Positions 53,722-63,719 of a stretch of DNA of 64,000 bases are shown here, one piece after another. The stretch is from Paenibacillus hemerocallicola (lineage in GTDB: Bacteria > Bacillota > Bacilli > Paenibacillales > NBRC-103111): assembly GCF_006265175.1 (NCBI RefSeq), contig NZ_VDCQ01000053.1:1-64000 (forward strand), read 5' to 3'. Under the pieces are notes generated by a model, which saw only the letters and a list, made by a program, of their open reading frames with translations, did no database searches and had not been told where the DNA came from. Each line of letters starts with the position of its first letter. Position 1 is the stretch's first letter. Position numbers and translations under genes: made by a program.

Positions 53722-54093
53722 CTAGACATGCACGATCACAATCTCCTCGTCGACCGTCACATCGTATCTCTCCACGGTTACGTCGTATGTCTTCGTTCTC
53801 GTCTTCGGATCGACGATCATGCAGCCGGTCTTGATGTCGAACTCCCAGAAATGCCACGGACAACGAATAATTTCGCCTTCCTTCTCATAGGCGAACTCCC
53901 CGGGCCGGTCGGAGGTGACATACGACGTAACGAGCCCGTCGCATAAAGCGGCGCCTTGATGGGGACACAGATTGCGTATCGCGTAAAACTGCCCCGCGAT
54001 GTTGAATACGCCGATGCTCCGTCTGTCCGCCTCGATTACCTTGCTCGAACCCGGCGGTATTTCCGATACGTGACCAACCGCGTAATCAGCCAT
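53722..54093 (-). CDS. Rieske 2Fe-2S ferredoxin-like protein
   Basis: 123 residues. The two cluster motifs are CPHQGAALC near residue 43 and CPWHFWEFDI near residue 79 (Cys-x-His and Cys-x-x-His), giving one Rieske cluster. Such small proteins carry electrons to ring-hydroxylating or other oxygenases. Its ATG overlaps the stop of the amidohydrolase gene (TGATG), so they are coupled. No oxygenase gene lies in the window. Confidence 0.92.
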   Translation of the reverse strand: MADYAVGHVSEIPPGSSKVIEADRRSIGVFNIAGQFYAIRNLCPHQGAALCDGLVTSYVTSDRPGEFAYEKEGEIIRCPWHFWEFDIKTGCMIVDPKTRTKTYDVTVERYDVTVDEEIVIVHV

Positions 54094-55244
54094 CAGCCTT
54101 GCCCTCCGTCGACGTTATCGGCCCTTTGCGGCAAGCCGTACAGTTCGGCGGCGTTCTGATAAAAAATGCGCTCGCGCAGCTCGTCGGGCAGCTTCGGAAA
54201 AGCTTGCACCGGAGAATCGAAGTCCCAATGCGGGTAATCGCTGGAAAACATCAGACACTCGTCGGCATGGATCGCTTCAAGCATCGGCAAAAACATGTCC
54301 TTCTTGTGCGGCATTTCGATCGGCTGGGACGTGACGCGCACATGCTCGCGGTAATATTCGCTCGGGCGCTTCTTTACCCACGGCGTATGGTGGCGCAGCG
54401 CCTTCCAGTCCTCGTCCATTCTCCAGATCGCCGGAGCGATCCATAGCGTGCCGGCTTCGATCATGACGACCTTTAGCGTCGGGAACAGCTCGAATACCCC
54501 TTCATAGATGAAGCTGGCCAGATGCGTCATCATAATGCCCGCGCGGGCCAGCCGATACTCCGCATAGTGCGACACGTAACCGGCTCCGGTCGGCGGCGGA
54601 TTGATGCCGATCCCCTCCATGCTGACGTGAATGCCGAAGGGCATATTGTGCCTGACGCATGCTTCGTAGATCGGATAATAGTGGCGATGCCCGTAAGGCT
54701 TATCCGCTCCGTTCGACACGATTACCTGAACATAGCCGGGATGCGAGCCGACGCGATCGATTTCCCGCGCCGATTTGACCGGGTCCTGCTTCGGAATCAT
54801 GATCGATGCCTTGAATCGCGGCTCTTTGTCGAGTATGTGCTCGATCGTGTAATCGTTGCAGGCCGAACAGATCGCCGCGGCATATTCCGTATCCGGGGTC
54901 GTATTGATCCCGTAATCCATCCCGGTTATAATGCCGTGCTCGATATTGTACTTGTCGAGCAGGTCGGCCCGCAAAAAATCGAGCATGACCGCTTCGTCTC
55001 CCGGCGGCACTTTGCGGCCCTGCATCGAGCCGTTGATGCCGCCGTTGTTGTACATCGCGTTTTGCCCCGGCACGCGCGCTCCCCACGTTTCCACCTGCTC
55101 GCGGTAAAAGCGCGGCAAATACGGCTTGAGCGCATTGTATCCGCCTCGCAGCGGAGCGAGGTGAAGATCGCAATCGATAATCGAACGTTTCCTAATCGAA
55201 GCTGCATCCGGCGTATTTTGCTGATCCTGCTGCATGGTACTCAT
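54093..55244 (-). CDS. Amidohydrolase-superfamily metal-dependent hydrolase
   Basis: 383 residues. A TIM-barrel of the amidohydrolase_2/ACMSD-like group: DCDLHLAP near residue 24 (Asp/His for metal), GIHVSMEGIGINPPPTGAG, VVMIEAGTLWIAP and FSSDYPHWDFD near residue 345. Members decarboxylate or hydrolyse ring-cleavage products. It follows the SBP gene by 46 bases and precedes the Rieske gene by one overlapping base, so SBP, hydrolase and Rieske protein form one operon. Confidence 0.88.
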   Translation of the reverse strand: MSTMQQDQQNTPDAASIRKRSIIDCDLHLAPLRGGYNALKPYLPRFYREQVETWGARVPGQNAMYNNGGINGSMQGRKVPPGDEAVMLDFLRADLLDKYNIEHGIITGMDYGINTTPDTEYAAAICSACNDYTIEHILDKEPRFKASIMIPKQDPVKSAREIDRVGSHPGYVQVIVSNGADKPYGHRHYYPIYEACVRHNMPFGIHVSMEGIGINPPPTGAGYVSHYAEYRLARAGIMMTHLASFIYEGVFELFPTLKVVMIEAGTLWIAPAIWRMDEDWKALRHHTPWVKKRPSEYYREHVRVTSQPIEMPHKKDMFLPMLEAIHADECLMFSSDYPHWDFDSPVQAFPKLPDELRERIFYQNAAELYGLPQRADNVDGGQG

Positions 55245-55290
55245 ATGGCTTCACTCCTGTCCGAATATGGGTTCTCTACGTCTCTATCGG

Positions 55291-56661
55291 TTATTTGCCT
55301 TGCTTGGCCAGTTCGTCGGCGACCGCTTTATCCGCCCGATCGGACGCGGTCCTTAACGCCGTATTGGTATCGGTGCCATTCTTCAATACCTCGATTGCCG
55401 CGCCGGTCAGTTCTTTTTCCACGAGGTTCGAATATCGGTAAATATCTGCGGACGGCGCATACTTGGCCGGCAGCAGCGCCTTCAGATTTTGCGTTTTGGC
55501 CAGCGGCTCGCCCTCGGCCAAATATTTCATCAAATGGCTCGGGTCCTTCAACGACGACATGTAGCCTTGCCGCATAATATGCTGCTGGAACTCGTCGGAA
55601 GCGATGAACATAAGCACCTGGAACGCGGCTTCGCGCGATTTGCTCGTTTTAAACTGGTAAAAGTAGTACGGGGACACCTGCGAACCGACCCCCGGCATAT
55701 CTTTCCACTGCGGCATTTGCGCCATATCCCAGTCCTTGAAATCCTGCACCTTGGTCCATAATGCGGGAGCGTAGCGCGTAATATGCACCATCATCGCCGC
55801 GGTCCGTTCTTTCTCGAACAGGCTGACTTGCGTCGACAAGGAGATGTCGGGCACTTCATTGCCGGGAATCCGGTACATCTGAAGCATATTGTCAAATTCC
55901 CGCTTGAACTTGTCGGCCGTAATCAGCGATTTGTTCGTCTTCAGGTCGACGAGCGGCGCGGACGATTGGTTGAAGCGCAGCACATGGACGAACGACGAGG
56001 CAAATCCCCGATACTGAATACCGCCCTGCGACCGGGTCAGCGCTTTCGCGAGCGAATATACGTCGTCCCACGTCATCCCGTCCTTCGGGTACGGCTGGGC
56101 GAACAAATCGAATATTTGCTTGTTATAGAACAAGATCGGCGTTGAGACCGAAAACGGAATGCCGTAAATGCCGCCGTTTGCGAACTTCCGCTGCACCTCT
56201 ACCGCATTCGGCTCCAGCCGGTTCAGATCGAACTTGTACTTTTTGATCAGATCGCTGATGTCGTCCTGCAAGCCGAATTGAATGAGACTGTTGTACGTAA
56301 TGTCGGCGGCCGAAATGTCGATGTCGATATTCAGCTGTCCGGATGCGATCAGATCGGCGAGCGAAGCCCCTTTTCCCGTATTTTGATGGTATTTGATTTT
56401 GTAGTTCGGAAATTTTTTGGCAATCGCGTTCCCGTACTTGGCCATGAACAGCTCTTCCGATTCGCTCGGCGCCGTCGAGTTGTAAAACGTCAGCTCGGCC
56501 GGTATCGCGGTTATATCCGCCGGCGCCTGTGCCTGTGCCTGTGCCTGTGCGGAACCGCTCCCCTCCCCGGCCGGATCGCGGCCGTTGTTGCATGACGCGA
56601 GCAAAACAACCGTCAAGCCCAGTCCGGCAAACCAATATCCTTGCTTTGGCGTCAAATTCAT
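55291..56661 (-). CDS. Extracellular solute-binding lipoprotein, paralogue 4
   Basis: 456 residues. The leader ends in VLLASCNNG (lipobox Cys 24). A run of Ala-Gln repeats after it comes from a GCCTGT hexamer repeated four times. It has YPKDGMTWDDVYSLAKALTR and the C-terminus DTNTALRTASDRADKAV, as in three other SBPs here. A GGGGG box touches the ATG; a TTG six bases on has better spacing. First gene of an operon with amidohydrolase and Rieske genes, divergent from the AraC gene at 56963. Confidence 0.92.
   Translation of the reverse strand: MNLTPKQGYWFAGLGLTVVLLASCNNGRDPAGEGSGSAQAQAQAQAPADITAIPAELTFYNSTAPSESEELFMAKYGNAIAKKFPNYKIKYHQNTGKGASLADLIASGQLNIDIDISAADITYNSLIQFGLQDDISDLIKKYKFDLNRLEPNAVEVQRKFANGGIYGIPFSVSTPILFYNKQIFDLFAQPYPKDGMTWDDVYSLAKALTRSQGGIQYRGFASSFVHVLRFNQSSAPLVDLKTNKSLITADKFKREFDNMLQMYRIPGNEVPDISLSTQVSLFEKERTAAMMVHITRYAPALWTKVQDFKDWDMAQMPQWKDMPGVGSQVSPYYFYQFKTSKSREAAFQVLMFIASDEFQQHIMRQGYMSSLKDPSHLMKYLAEGEPLAKTQNLKALLPAKYAPSADIYRYSNLVEKELTGAAIEVLKNGTDTNTALRTASDRADKAVADELAKQGK
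56525..56550. repeat. GCCTGT hexamer repeat within the SBP gene
   Basis: Four tandem copies of GCCTGT on the plus strand encode Gln/Ala pairs in the linker after the lipobox of the SBP. Copy-number change would add or remove two residues without shifting the frame. Confidence 0.8.
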
Positions 56662-56962
56662 TCCCCCTTTTTTTTGGTATGCGAATAACAGTCGATGACT
56701 TGCCGGGTAAGCGCTCCCCCGCTCCTTCGTCCGGCGAAAAAAGCCTATGCCCGCTCGCTCGGAACCGCTTACATTTATAGCATACACTCGCGCGCCGGGG
56801 AACGTAATGCACGGATTTCAGTTATTATAGGCACTTTTTTTGGTGAGGTGCGTCTTTACATCCGTATTGGATATGATACGCTCTAAACAGAGCAGATGAA
56901 AAAGCTGTTCCGGTTGGCGCTTGCCGACGCAGCGTCTGATGACGGACAACGAGGTGAACCGC
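56662..56962. promoter_or_regulatory. Divergent control region of SBP operon and AraC gene
   Basis: No gene is seen in these 301 bases. A catabolite-response-like sequence CGGAACCGCTTACA at 56760-56773 matches 12 of 14 positions of the CcpA consensus TGWAANCGNTNWCA, placed about 100 bases before the SBP start. The AraC gene at 56963 faces the other way. Confidence 0.45.
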
Positions 56963-57745
56963 ATGTGCAATTGCGCGATGAATTTGCAAACGTATACGTG
57001 TGCAGGACCGCAGCCCGGATTCATGAAGGCGGAGGAATCATTGCCGCTGTATGTACTGATCGGGGTCGAGTCCGGCTCGTTCGACTTCGGCATCGGACAA
57101 CAAACAGGCCGGGCTTCCTTCGGCGATCTCGTCTTGGCCCCTCCCGACGAGGTCTTTAGACGCAAATCGCTTGGTGAAATCGCCTTTCATGTATTCTACT
57201 TCTCCCCGCCGGCGGAGGCGACCTTGCTCGACAAGCTTCCGATCGGAAAAATATCCGTCACCGATGTCAGCAGGCTGTCCTCGACCTACGCGAACTTGCG
57301 CAAATCGTGGCGCGATTTCGGCGCCAACACCAGACGGTTCGATCTGACCGGCCATCTGCTGATGGACCTGCTGTACATGTGCGAATTGGAAAGGCAATAC
57401 GCTTCGAGCCGCACTAAAATATCCGATCCCCTGATGCAGCGTGCCGCCGGCCGGATCCACCGCCAGCTGTTCGGCGAGCTGAACATGCAGGGGATCGCCT
57501 CGGAGCTTGGCATCAAGCCCTCCGAATTGACCCGTCGATTCCGTCTCGCCTACGGGGTTGCTCCCGTCGAATACGCCACCCGCCTGCGGCTCGCCGAAGT
57601 AAAGCGCTTACTTCGGGAAACGACCGAAACGCTGGATGCGATCGCCTGCCGCTGCGGTTACGATAGCGGCACTTATTTGAGCCGCGTGTTCCGCGCCAAG
57701 CTCGGGGTGACTCCGTCCGCCTTCCGCCATTACAACCAGTTCTAG
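56963..57745 (+). CDS. AraC-family transcriptional regulator
   Basis: 260 residues. Sensor half with QQTGRASFGDLVLAPPDEVF; DNA-binding half with NMQGIASELGIKPSELTRRF and LDAIACRCGYDSGTYLSRVF, closing VTPSAFRHYNQ. GAGGTG lies six bases before ATG 56963. It is divergent from the SBP-amidohydrolase-Rieske operon, which it may control. Confidence 0.92.
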   Translation: MCNCAMNLQTYTCAGPQPGFMKAEESLPLYVLIGVESGSFDFGIGQQTGRASFGDLVLAPPDEVFRRKSLGEIAFHVFYFSPPAEATLLDKLPIGKISVTDVSRLSSTYANLRKSWRDFGANTRRFDLTGHLLMDLLYMCELERQYASSRTKISDPLMQRAAGRIHRQLFGELNMQGIASELGIKPSELTRRFRLAYGVAPVEYATRLRLAEVKRLLRETTETLDAIACRCGYDSGTYLSRVFRAKLGVTPSAFRHYNQF

Positions 57746-57767
57746 AAAGAGCGGCTCGGCTGCAGTC

Positions 57768-58088
57768 AAAAAAACTGCGACAGCTTAATCCGCATACAAT
57801 CCGGAGGGCTCTTGATGAAATGCGAGGGACACGTGTTGCCGTAAATAAAGGAACTGTATTCCGTTATGGCCCCGAATTCCGTCACACTCTTGAAGATAAC
57901 GGAACAGATTTCCTCTATATCGGTCATTCGGAGTGAAATGAGCGCGGTCAGTGGAATAGCGGAAAGGATTTCACCTTTTGCAATCAACACAACTACTCGA
58001 GCCAATAGCATACTTCAGTTCCGTTATTTCTCGAATTCGCGATCCAGCATGATGCCGGCAAGTCAGCCGATCATGTGGTACATGCACT
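57768..58088. repeat. Interspersed repeat, copy 2
   Basis: About 320 bases that line up with 29083-29413 across their whole length (same ordered landmarks, including AGGAACTGTATTCCGTTAT and GAAGATAACGGAACAG). It fills most of the gap between the AraC gene stop and the mdh terminator. As in copy 1, it follows a plus-strand gene and precedes a minus-strand terminator. Confidence 0.75.
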
Positions 58089-58151
58089 TTTGGGACAAAA
58101 CAGCGCCTTTTGCCCTCCCCGGAGCCGCGCCCATACCCGGGCGGACACGAC

Positions 58152-58189
58152 AAAAAAACCTTTTGCCCGTTATAGGCAAAAGGTTTTTT
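58152..58189 (-). terminator. Terminator of mdh
   Basis: On the minus strand AAAAAACCTTTTGCC pairs with GGCAAAAGGTTTTTTT around a short loop, about 15 bases past the mdh stop. Confidence 0.9.
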
Positions 58190-58203
58190 GAAGAAGCAAG
58201 CGA

Positions 58204-59145
58204 TCAGCCGTTCACAACGGCGATGACGTTGCTTACGGACTGAGCGGACTTATCCATGGCCGCTTTCTCTTCCGCCGTCAGCTCGAGCTCGATTACTTTC
58301 TCGATGCCGTCGCCGCCGAGGATCGTCAGAACGCCCATGAACAGGTCGTCGTAGCCGTATTCGCCTTGCAGCAAAGCGATGGTCGGCAAAATGCGCTTCT
58401 TGTCCTTAAGAATCGCTTCCGTCATTTGCACGAGCGACGCGGCCGGAGCGTAGTACGCGCTGCCGTTGCCGAGCAGGTTGACGATTTCGCCGCCGCCGGT
58501 GCGCGTACGTTGCACGATCGCATCGATGCGTTCTTTGGAGATCAGCTTCTCGATCGGGATGCCGCCTACGCTGGAGTAGCGAACGAGCGGAACCATGTCG
58601 TCGCCGTGGCCGCCGAGCACGACGCCGCGAACGTCTTCAACCGATACGTTCAGCTCTTGGGCGATGAACGTGTTGTAGCGGGCCGTGTCGAGTACGCCGG
58701 ATTGGCCGATGACGCGGTTTTTCGGGAAGCCGAGCGTTTGGTAAGCGACATAAGTCATGGCGTCTACCGGATTGCTCAAGATGATGACATACGAGTTCGG
58801 GCTATATGTTTTCACGTTCTCGCAAACGGATTTGACGATGCCCGCGTTCGTGTTCACGAGATCGTCGCGGCTCATGCCCGGCTTGCGCGCGATGCCGGCC
58901 GTGATGATGACGACGTCGGAATCCTTCGTGTCTTCGTAGTTGGAAGTGCCGATAATGTTGCTGTCGAAGCCTTGTACCGGGCTCGCCTCAAGCATGTCGA
59001 GCGCTTTGCCCTTTGTCGGGTTCTCCAGCTGCGGGATGTCGAGCAGCACGACGTCGCCGAGTTCTTTTTGTCCGAGCAGGAACGCCGTAGTCGCGCCCGT
59101 GAAGCCCGCACCTACAACTGTAATTTTTTTGCGCTGAATAGCCAT
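58204..59145 (-). CDS. mdh: Malate dehydrogenase
   Basis: 313 residues, normal size. NAD-binding loop [16 protein letters not shown] near residue 10, active-site segment [20 protein letters not shown] with the catalytic His, and [19 protein letters not shown], which mark the Bacillus-type LDH-like Mdh. It oxidises malate to oxaloacetate with NAD+. Third gene after citZ and icd in the same direction. Confidence 0.97.
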   Translation of the reverse strand: MAIQRKKITVVGAGFTGATTAFLLGQKELGDVVLLDIPQLENPTKGKALDMLEASPVQGFDSNIIGTSNYEDTKDSDVVIITAGIARKPGMSRDDLVNTNAGIVKSVCENVKTYSPNSYVIILSNPVDAMTYVAYQTLGFPKNRVIGQSGVLDTARYNTFIAQELNVSVEDVRGVVLGGHGDDMVPLVRYSSVGGIPIEKLISKERIDAIVQRTRTGGGEIVNLLGNGSAYYAPAASLVQMTEAILKDKKRILPTIALLQGEYGYDDLFMGVLTILGGDGIEKVIELELTAEEKAAMDKSAQSVSNVIAVVNG

Positions 59146-59176
59146 GAGAAAGGAATCCTCCTTCTGTTTTGTGAAA

Positions 59177-59372
59177 ATAACGGAACAAATGTTCCGTTAT
59201 CGGGGTCCAATTCGGCTTCTCGCGAGTGTTTGCGGAACCCGCTTCCGCTATTGGCACGCAACAAAAGGCTATACAGCCGAATCGTGCAAAATAGCGGAAT
59301 GGAATTCCTTTATTATTTCCGGAAATATCTAAAATGATAGCATAACGGAATAGATTTCCGTTATGCTATCAT
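59177..59372. repeat. AACGGAA palindromes in the mdh-icd gap
   Basis: ATAACGGAAC-AAAT-GTTCCGTTAT is perfect at 59177-59200. An imperfect one (AATAGCGGAATGGAATTCC) follows near 59290. ATGATAGCATAACGGAA-TAGAT-TTCCGTTATGCTATCAT with 17-base arms is at 59334-59372. The last is followed on the minus strand by TTTTAG and may also end icd transcription. They share the GGAA/TTCC core with the two interspersed repeats. Confidence 0.7.
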
Positions 59373-59380
59373 ACGTGCAA

Positions 59381-60679
<1,299 letters not shown>

Positions 60680-60724
60680 GGGAAACCTCCTGATATGAGA
60701 ATTATATGGAAAACGCCGCCTGAA

Positions 60725-60742
60725 TTCGGGGGTTCCCCCGAA
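60725..60742. promoter_or_regulatory. Short perfect palindrome in the citZ-icd gap
   Basis: TTCGGGGG-TT-CCCCCGAA lies about 50 bases before the icd start. It has no T-tract. It might be an operator or a small hairpin in the mRNA leader; no protein is assigned. Confidence 0.35.
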
Positions 60743-60877
60743 AGTAACCGAATAAACTGCGAAGGATCGCGTCACTTTTGGGGGAGAAATGGCGTCTATG
60801 CCCGCAAAAGAACGGGAGCTGCAGACATGTGTGTCTGAAACACCCCGTTGGTGCGAATACTTGTATGGAAACCGCGA

Positions 60878-61990
60878 TTACCGGCTTTCGATAGGGACGT
60901 ACTTCTGATTGACCGGACCGGTGTACTCGGCGCGCGGACGGATCAGACGGTTGTTCTCGTATTGCTCCAATATGTGCGCGGTCCATCCGGATACGCGGCT
61001 GATCGCGAAAATCGGCGTGAACAGATCGCGCGGAATTTCAAGCGACGTATAGACGGAAGCGGAATAAAAATCGACGTTCGGCTTCAAGCCTTTTTGGCCT
61101 GTAACCAATTCCTCGATCTGGATCGACATGTCGTACCAGTTCATGTTGTTCGTAATTTTGCCCAGCTCTCCGGACATTTTTTGCAGATGCTTCGCGCGCG
61201 GGTCGCCGTTTTTGTATACGCGGTGACCGAAGCCCATAATTTTTTCTTTGTTCGCCAGCTTCTCGCTGATGTACGCTTCCACGTTCGAAGCCGTGCCGAT
61301 TTCTTCCAGCATCGCCATTACCGCTTCGTTGGCGCCGCCGTGCAGAGGGCCCTTCAAAGCGCCGATGGCGGAGGTTACGCCGGAATAAATGTCCGACAGC
61401 GTCGCTACGGTAACGCGAGCGGCAAAGGTCGAGGCGTTAAGCTCGTGGTCGGCATGAAGCACGAGAGCCTTGTCCAAAGCTTCGACGGCGATCGATTCCG
61501 GCTCTTTGCCCGTCAGCATGTAAAGGAAGTTGTAGGCGATCGAGACGTTCGCCTTCGGAGCGATCGGCTCTTTGCCTTCGCGGATGCGCGCGAAAGCCGC
61601 GATAATCGTCGGAAGCTGCGCTTGCAGGCGGATCGCCTTGCGCAGGTTCGCCTCCTGGCTCATATCGTTCGCTTCGCTATCGTAAAGCGCCAGCGCGGAT
61701 ACCGCGGAGCGCAATGCCGCCATCGAATTCGTGTCCTTCGGGTACAGCTTGATTTGTTGAATGACGGAATCCGCCACGGTCGCGCTCTCGCTCAAGTCGC
61801 GGTGCAGTTGCTCCAGCTCGGACTTGTTCGGGAGCTTGCCGTACCAGAGCAAATATACGACTTCTTCGAAGGATGCATGGTCGGCCAAATCGTCGATGTC
61901 GATACCGCGGTAGGTCAAGACGCCGTCGATAATCGAGCTGATCGAGGAGGTAGTCGCCACGATGCCCTCCAAACCTTTGGTAGCTGTCAT
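60878..61990 (-). CDS. citZ: Citrate synthase
   Basis: 370 residues, the size of the type I dimeric enzyme. Catalytic residues lie in NASTFAARVTVATLSDIYSG (after HADHELN) and MGFGHRVYKNGDPRAKHLQK, with a GPLHGGANEAVMAMLEEIG stretch between. It condenses oxaloacetate and acetyl-CoA to start the TCA cycle. AAGGAG lies 11 bases before the ATG. First gene of citZ-icd-mdh. Confidence 0.97.
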   Translation of the reverse strand: MTATKGLEGIVATTSSISSIIDGVLTYRGIDIDDLADHASFEEVVYLLWYGKLPNKSELEQLHRDLSESATVADSVIQQIKLYPKDTNSMAALRSAVSALALYDSEANDMSQEANLRKAIRLQAQLPTIIAAFARIREGKEPIAPKANVSIAYNFLYMLTGKEPESIAVEALDKALVLHADHELNASTFAARVTVATLSDIYSGVTSAIGALKGPLHGGANEAVMAMLEEIGTASNVEAYISEKLANKEKIMGFGHRVYKNGDPRAKHLQKMSGELGKITNNMNWYDMSIQIEELVTGQKGLKPNVDFYSASVYTSLEIPRDLFTPIFAISRVSGWTAHILEQYENNRLIRPRAEYTGPVNQKYVPIESR

Positions 61991-62018
61991 AAGTTATATC
62001 TCTCCTTTTTGCTGTCGG

Positions 62019-62024
62019 ATTATA
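62019..62024 (-). promoter_or_regulatory. -10 candidate of citZ
   Basis: TATAAT on the minus strand, about 30 bases before the citZ start. The hexamer 17 bases upstream (TTTTCT) is a poor -35. Confidence 0.55.
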
Positions 62025-62100
62025 GGGTAAACGATACACTGAGAAAAACTATCAAGTACTATGATAAATGATTTTAGCCGATAAAGATACAAAAAGGGGC

Positions 62101-62115
62101 ATAAAACTTCATTAT
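62101..62115 (-). promoter_or_regulatory. CcpC-type operator upstream of citZ
   Basis: ATAA-AACTTCA-TTAT matches the CcpC recognition pattern ATAA-N7-TTAT exactly. Further ATAA half-sites lie at about 62064 and 62081. In Bacillus, CcpC represses citZ when glucose and amino acids are plentiful; the position here, about 90 bases upstream of the predicted transcription start, is compatible. Confidence 0.6.
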
Positions 62116-62183
62116 CGGCGCAATAAACAATTTTTTGGTAGAATAGATCTATGTAACTCATCGACGCGCATGGAGGCCTGAAA

Positions 62184-63719
62184 TTGCACATGAACAGCGA
62201 ACGCGTAGGCATTATCGACATCGGATCCAACTCGGTCCGCCTTGTCGTTTATGAACGAATGGGCGCGAAAGCGTATCGCGTCATCGACGAGAGCAAGGAA
62301 TCGGCGCGATTAAGCGCGCGGATCGCGCCGGACGGCTCGATTGCGCAGGAGGATGTCGGGCGGCTGGCCCGAATTTTGAACGACTTTCAAATGCTGTGCC
62401 GCGTTCACGGAGCGGGCTCGGTCCGGGCCGTTGCCACGGCGGCCATACGCAACGCCACGAATGGCGATGACGTCGCGGAGCGGCTGCGCCGGCTAACCGA
62501 ACTGCCGATCGAAATTTTGTCGGGCGAAGAAGAAGCGCGGCTCGGCTTTCTCGGCATGATCAATACGCTCGACATAACCGACGGCTTCCTGATCGACATC
62601 GGCGGAGGCAGTACGGAAATATCGCTTTTTCGGAACCGGTCGCTCATCCGCAGCGTTTCCTTTCCGTTCGGTGCGGTCAATACGACGAAGCATTTTACCG
62701 AAGGGGGCAACGTGACCAAGGAGGACGCGAGACGCATTCGCGAAATGGTATCGGCGGCGGCGAAAAGCGAGCCGTGGCTCACAGGCCATCCGGAGCTGCC
62801 GCTTGTCGGATTGGGCGGGACGATCCGTTCGTTATGTAAAATCGACCAAAAAATGAGAAAGTATGCATTGTCCCAAACCCATCAATACGAGATCGACAAG
62901 GCGGGCCTGGACGCCATGGCCGACTGGCTGCCTTCCCTGACGGCGAAGGAAAGGACGAAGGTGGACGGCTTGTCGGACGATCGCGCAGACATTATCGTGC
63001 CCGGATTGATCATCCTGCATACCCTGTTTTTGCATATCGGGGCCGGCCGCTGCATCGTTAGCGGAGCCGGGCTGCGCGACGGCGTATTTTACGAGACGGC
63101 CTTCCCGTCGGCGCCGGCCCGACGCGATGTGCTGGCAGACAGCGCGAATAACTTGCTCGCCCTGCATCCGGCCGTATCCCGGGCTCATGTCGAGCAGGTG
63201 AGCCGGCTGGCCACCCGGCTGTTCGACGATCTCGTCTTGGCCCCGGCGTTCGGAGACAGAGCCCGTAAGCTGCTGCAAACTTCCGCTCTGCTGTACCGGA
63301 TCGGGGTTACCGTGAATTTCTACAACTACAACAAGCATACGTTTTACTTGATGCTCCACTCCGGAATAGACGGCCTGACCCATCGGGAATCGGTGCTGTG
63401 CGCGCTGATCGCCTCTTACAAATCGAAGAGCCGCGCACGAAGCTTAATGGCTCCCTACCGGGAGCTGCTGGACGAAGCCGATCTGGAGCTCGTCTGCCGT
63501 CTGGGCACGCTGCTGCAGCTGGCCATAGCGCTGGACCGGAGCGAAACCCAGCCTCTGGAGGACATTCGGGCCCGCATCGACAAGCAAAGCCTGAATATCG
63601 CGTGGTCGAGCCGTCACGATCCCGCCATCGAGCTGCGCGAAGTCGAGCGGGTCGCCGGCGAGTTCAAGAAAGGCTGGGGATTGCGCGTCAAAATGAATCC
63701 CGCCACCGTTTCCAAGTAA
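62184..63719 (+). CDS. ppx: Ppx/GppA family exopolyphosphatase
   Basis: 511 residues. The actin-like fold has VGIIDIGSNSVRLVVYERMG at the N-terminus, ILSGEEEARLGFLGMI and IDIGGGSTEISLF. The C-terminal half is an HD-type domain. It cuts phosphate from the end of polyphosphate, and may also hydrolyse pppGpp. The TTG at 62184 is chosen because GGAGG lies seven bases ahead; ATG 62190 is possible. It is convergent with ppk, overlapping it by 32 bases. Confidence 0.93.
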   Translation: MHMNSERVGIIDIGSNSVRLVVYERMGAKAYRVIDESKESARLSARIAPDGSIAQEDVGRLARILNDFQMLCRVHGAGSVRAVATAAIRNATNGDDVAERLRRLTELPIEILSGEEEARLGFLGMINTLDITDGFLIDIGGGSTEISLFRNRSLIRSVSFPFGAVNTTKHFTEGGNVTKEDARRIREMVSAAAKSEPWLTGHPELPLVGLGGTIRSLCKIDQKMRKYALSQTHQYEIDKAGLDAMADWLPSLTAKERTKVDGLSDDRADIIVPGLIILHTLFLHIGAGRCIVSGAGLRDGVFYETAFPSAPARRDVLADSANNLLALHPAVSRAHVEQVSRLATRLFDDLVLAPAFGDRARKLLQTSALLYRIGVTVNFYNYNKHTFYLMLHSGIDGLTHRESVLCALIASYKSKSRARSLMAPYRELLDEADLELVCRLGTLLQLAIALDRSETQPLEDIRARIDKQSLNIAWSSRHDPAIELREVERVAGEFKKGWGLRVKMNPATVSK

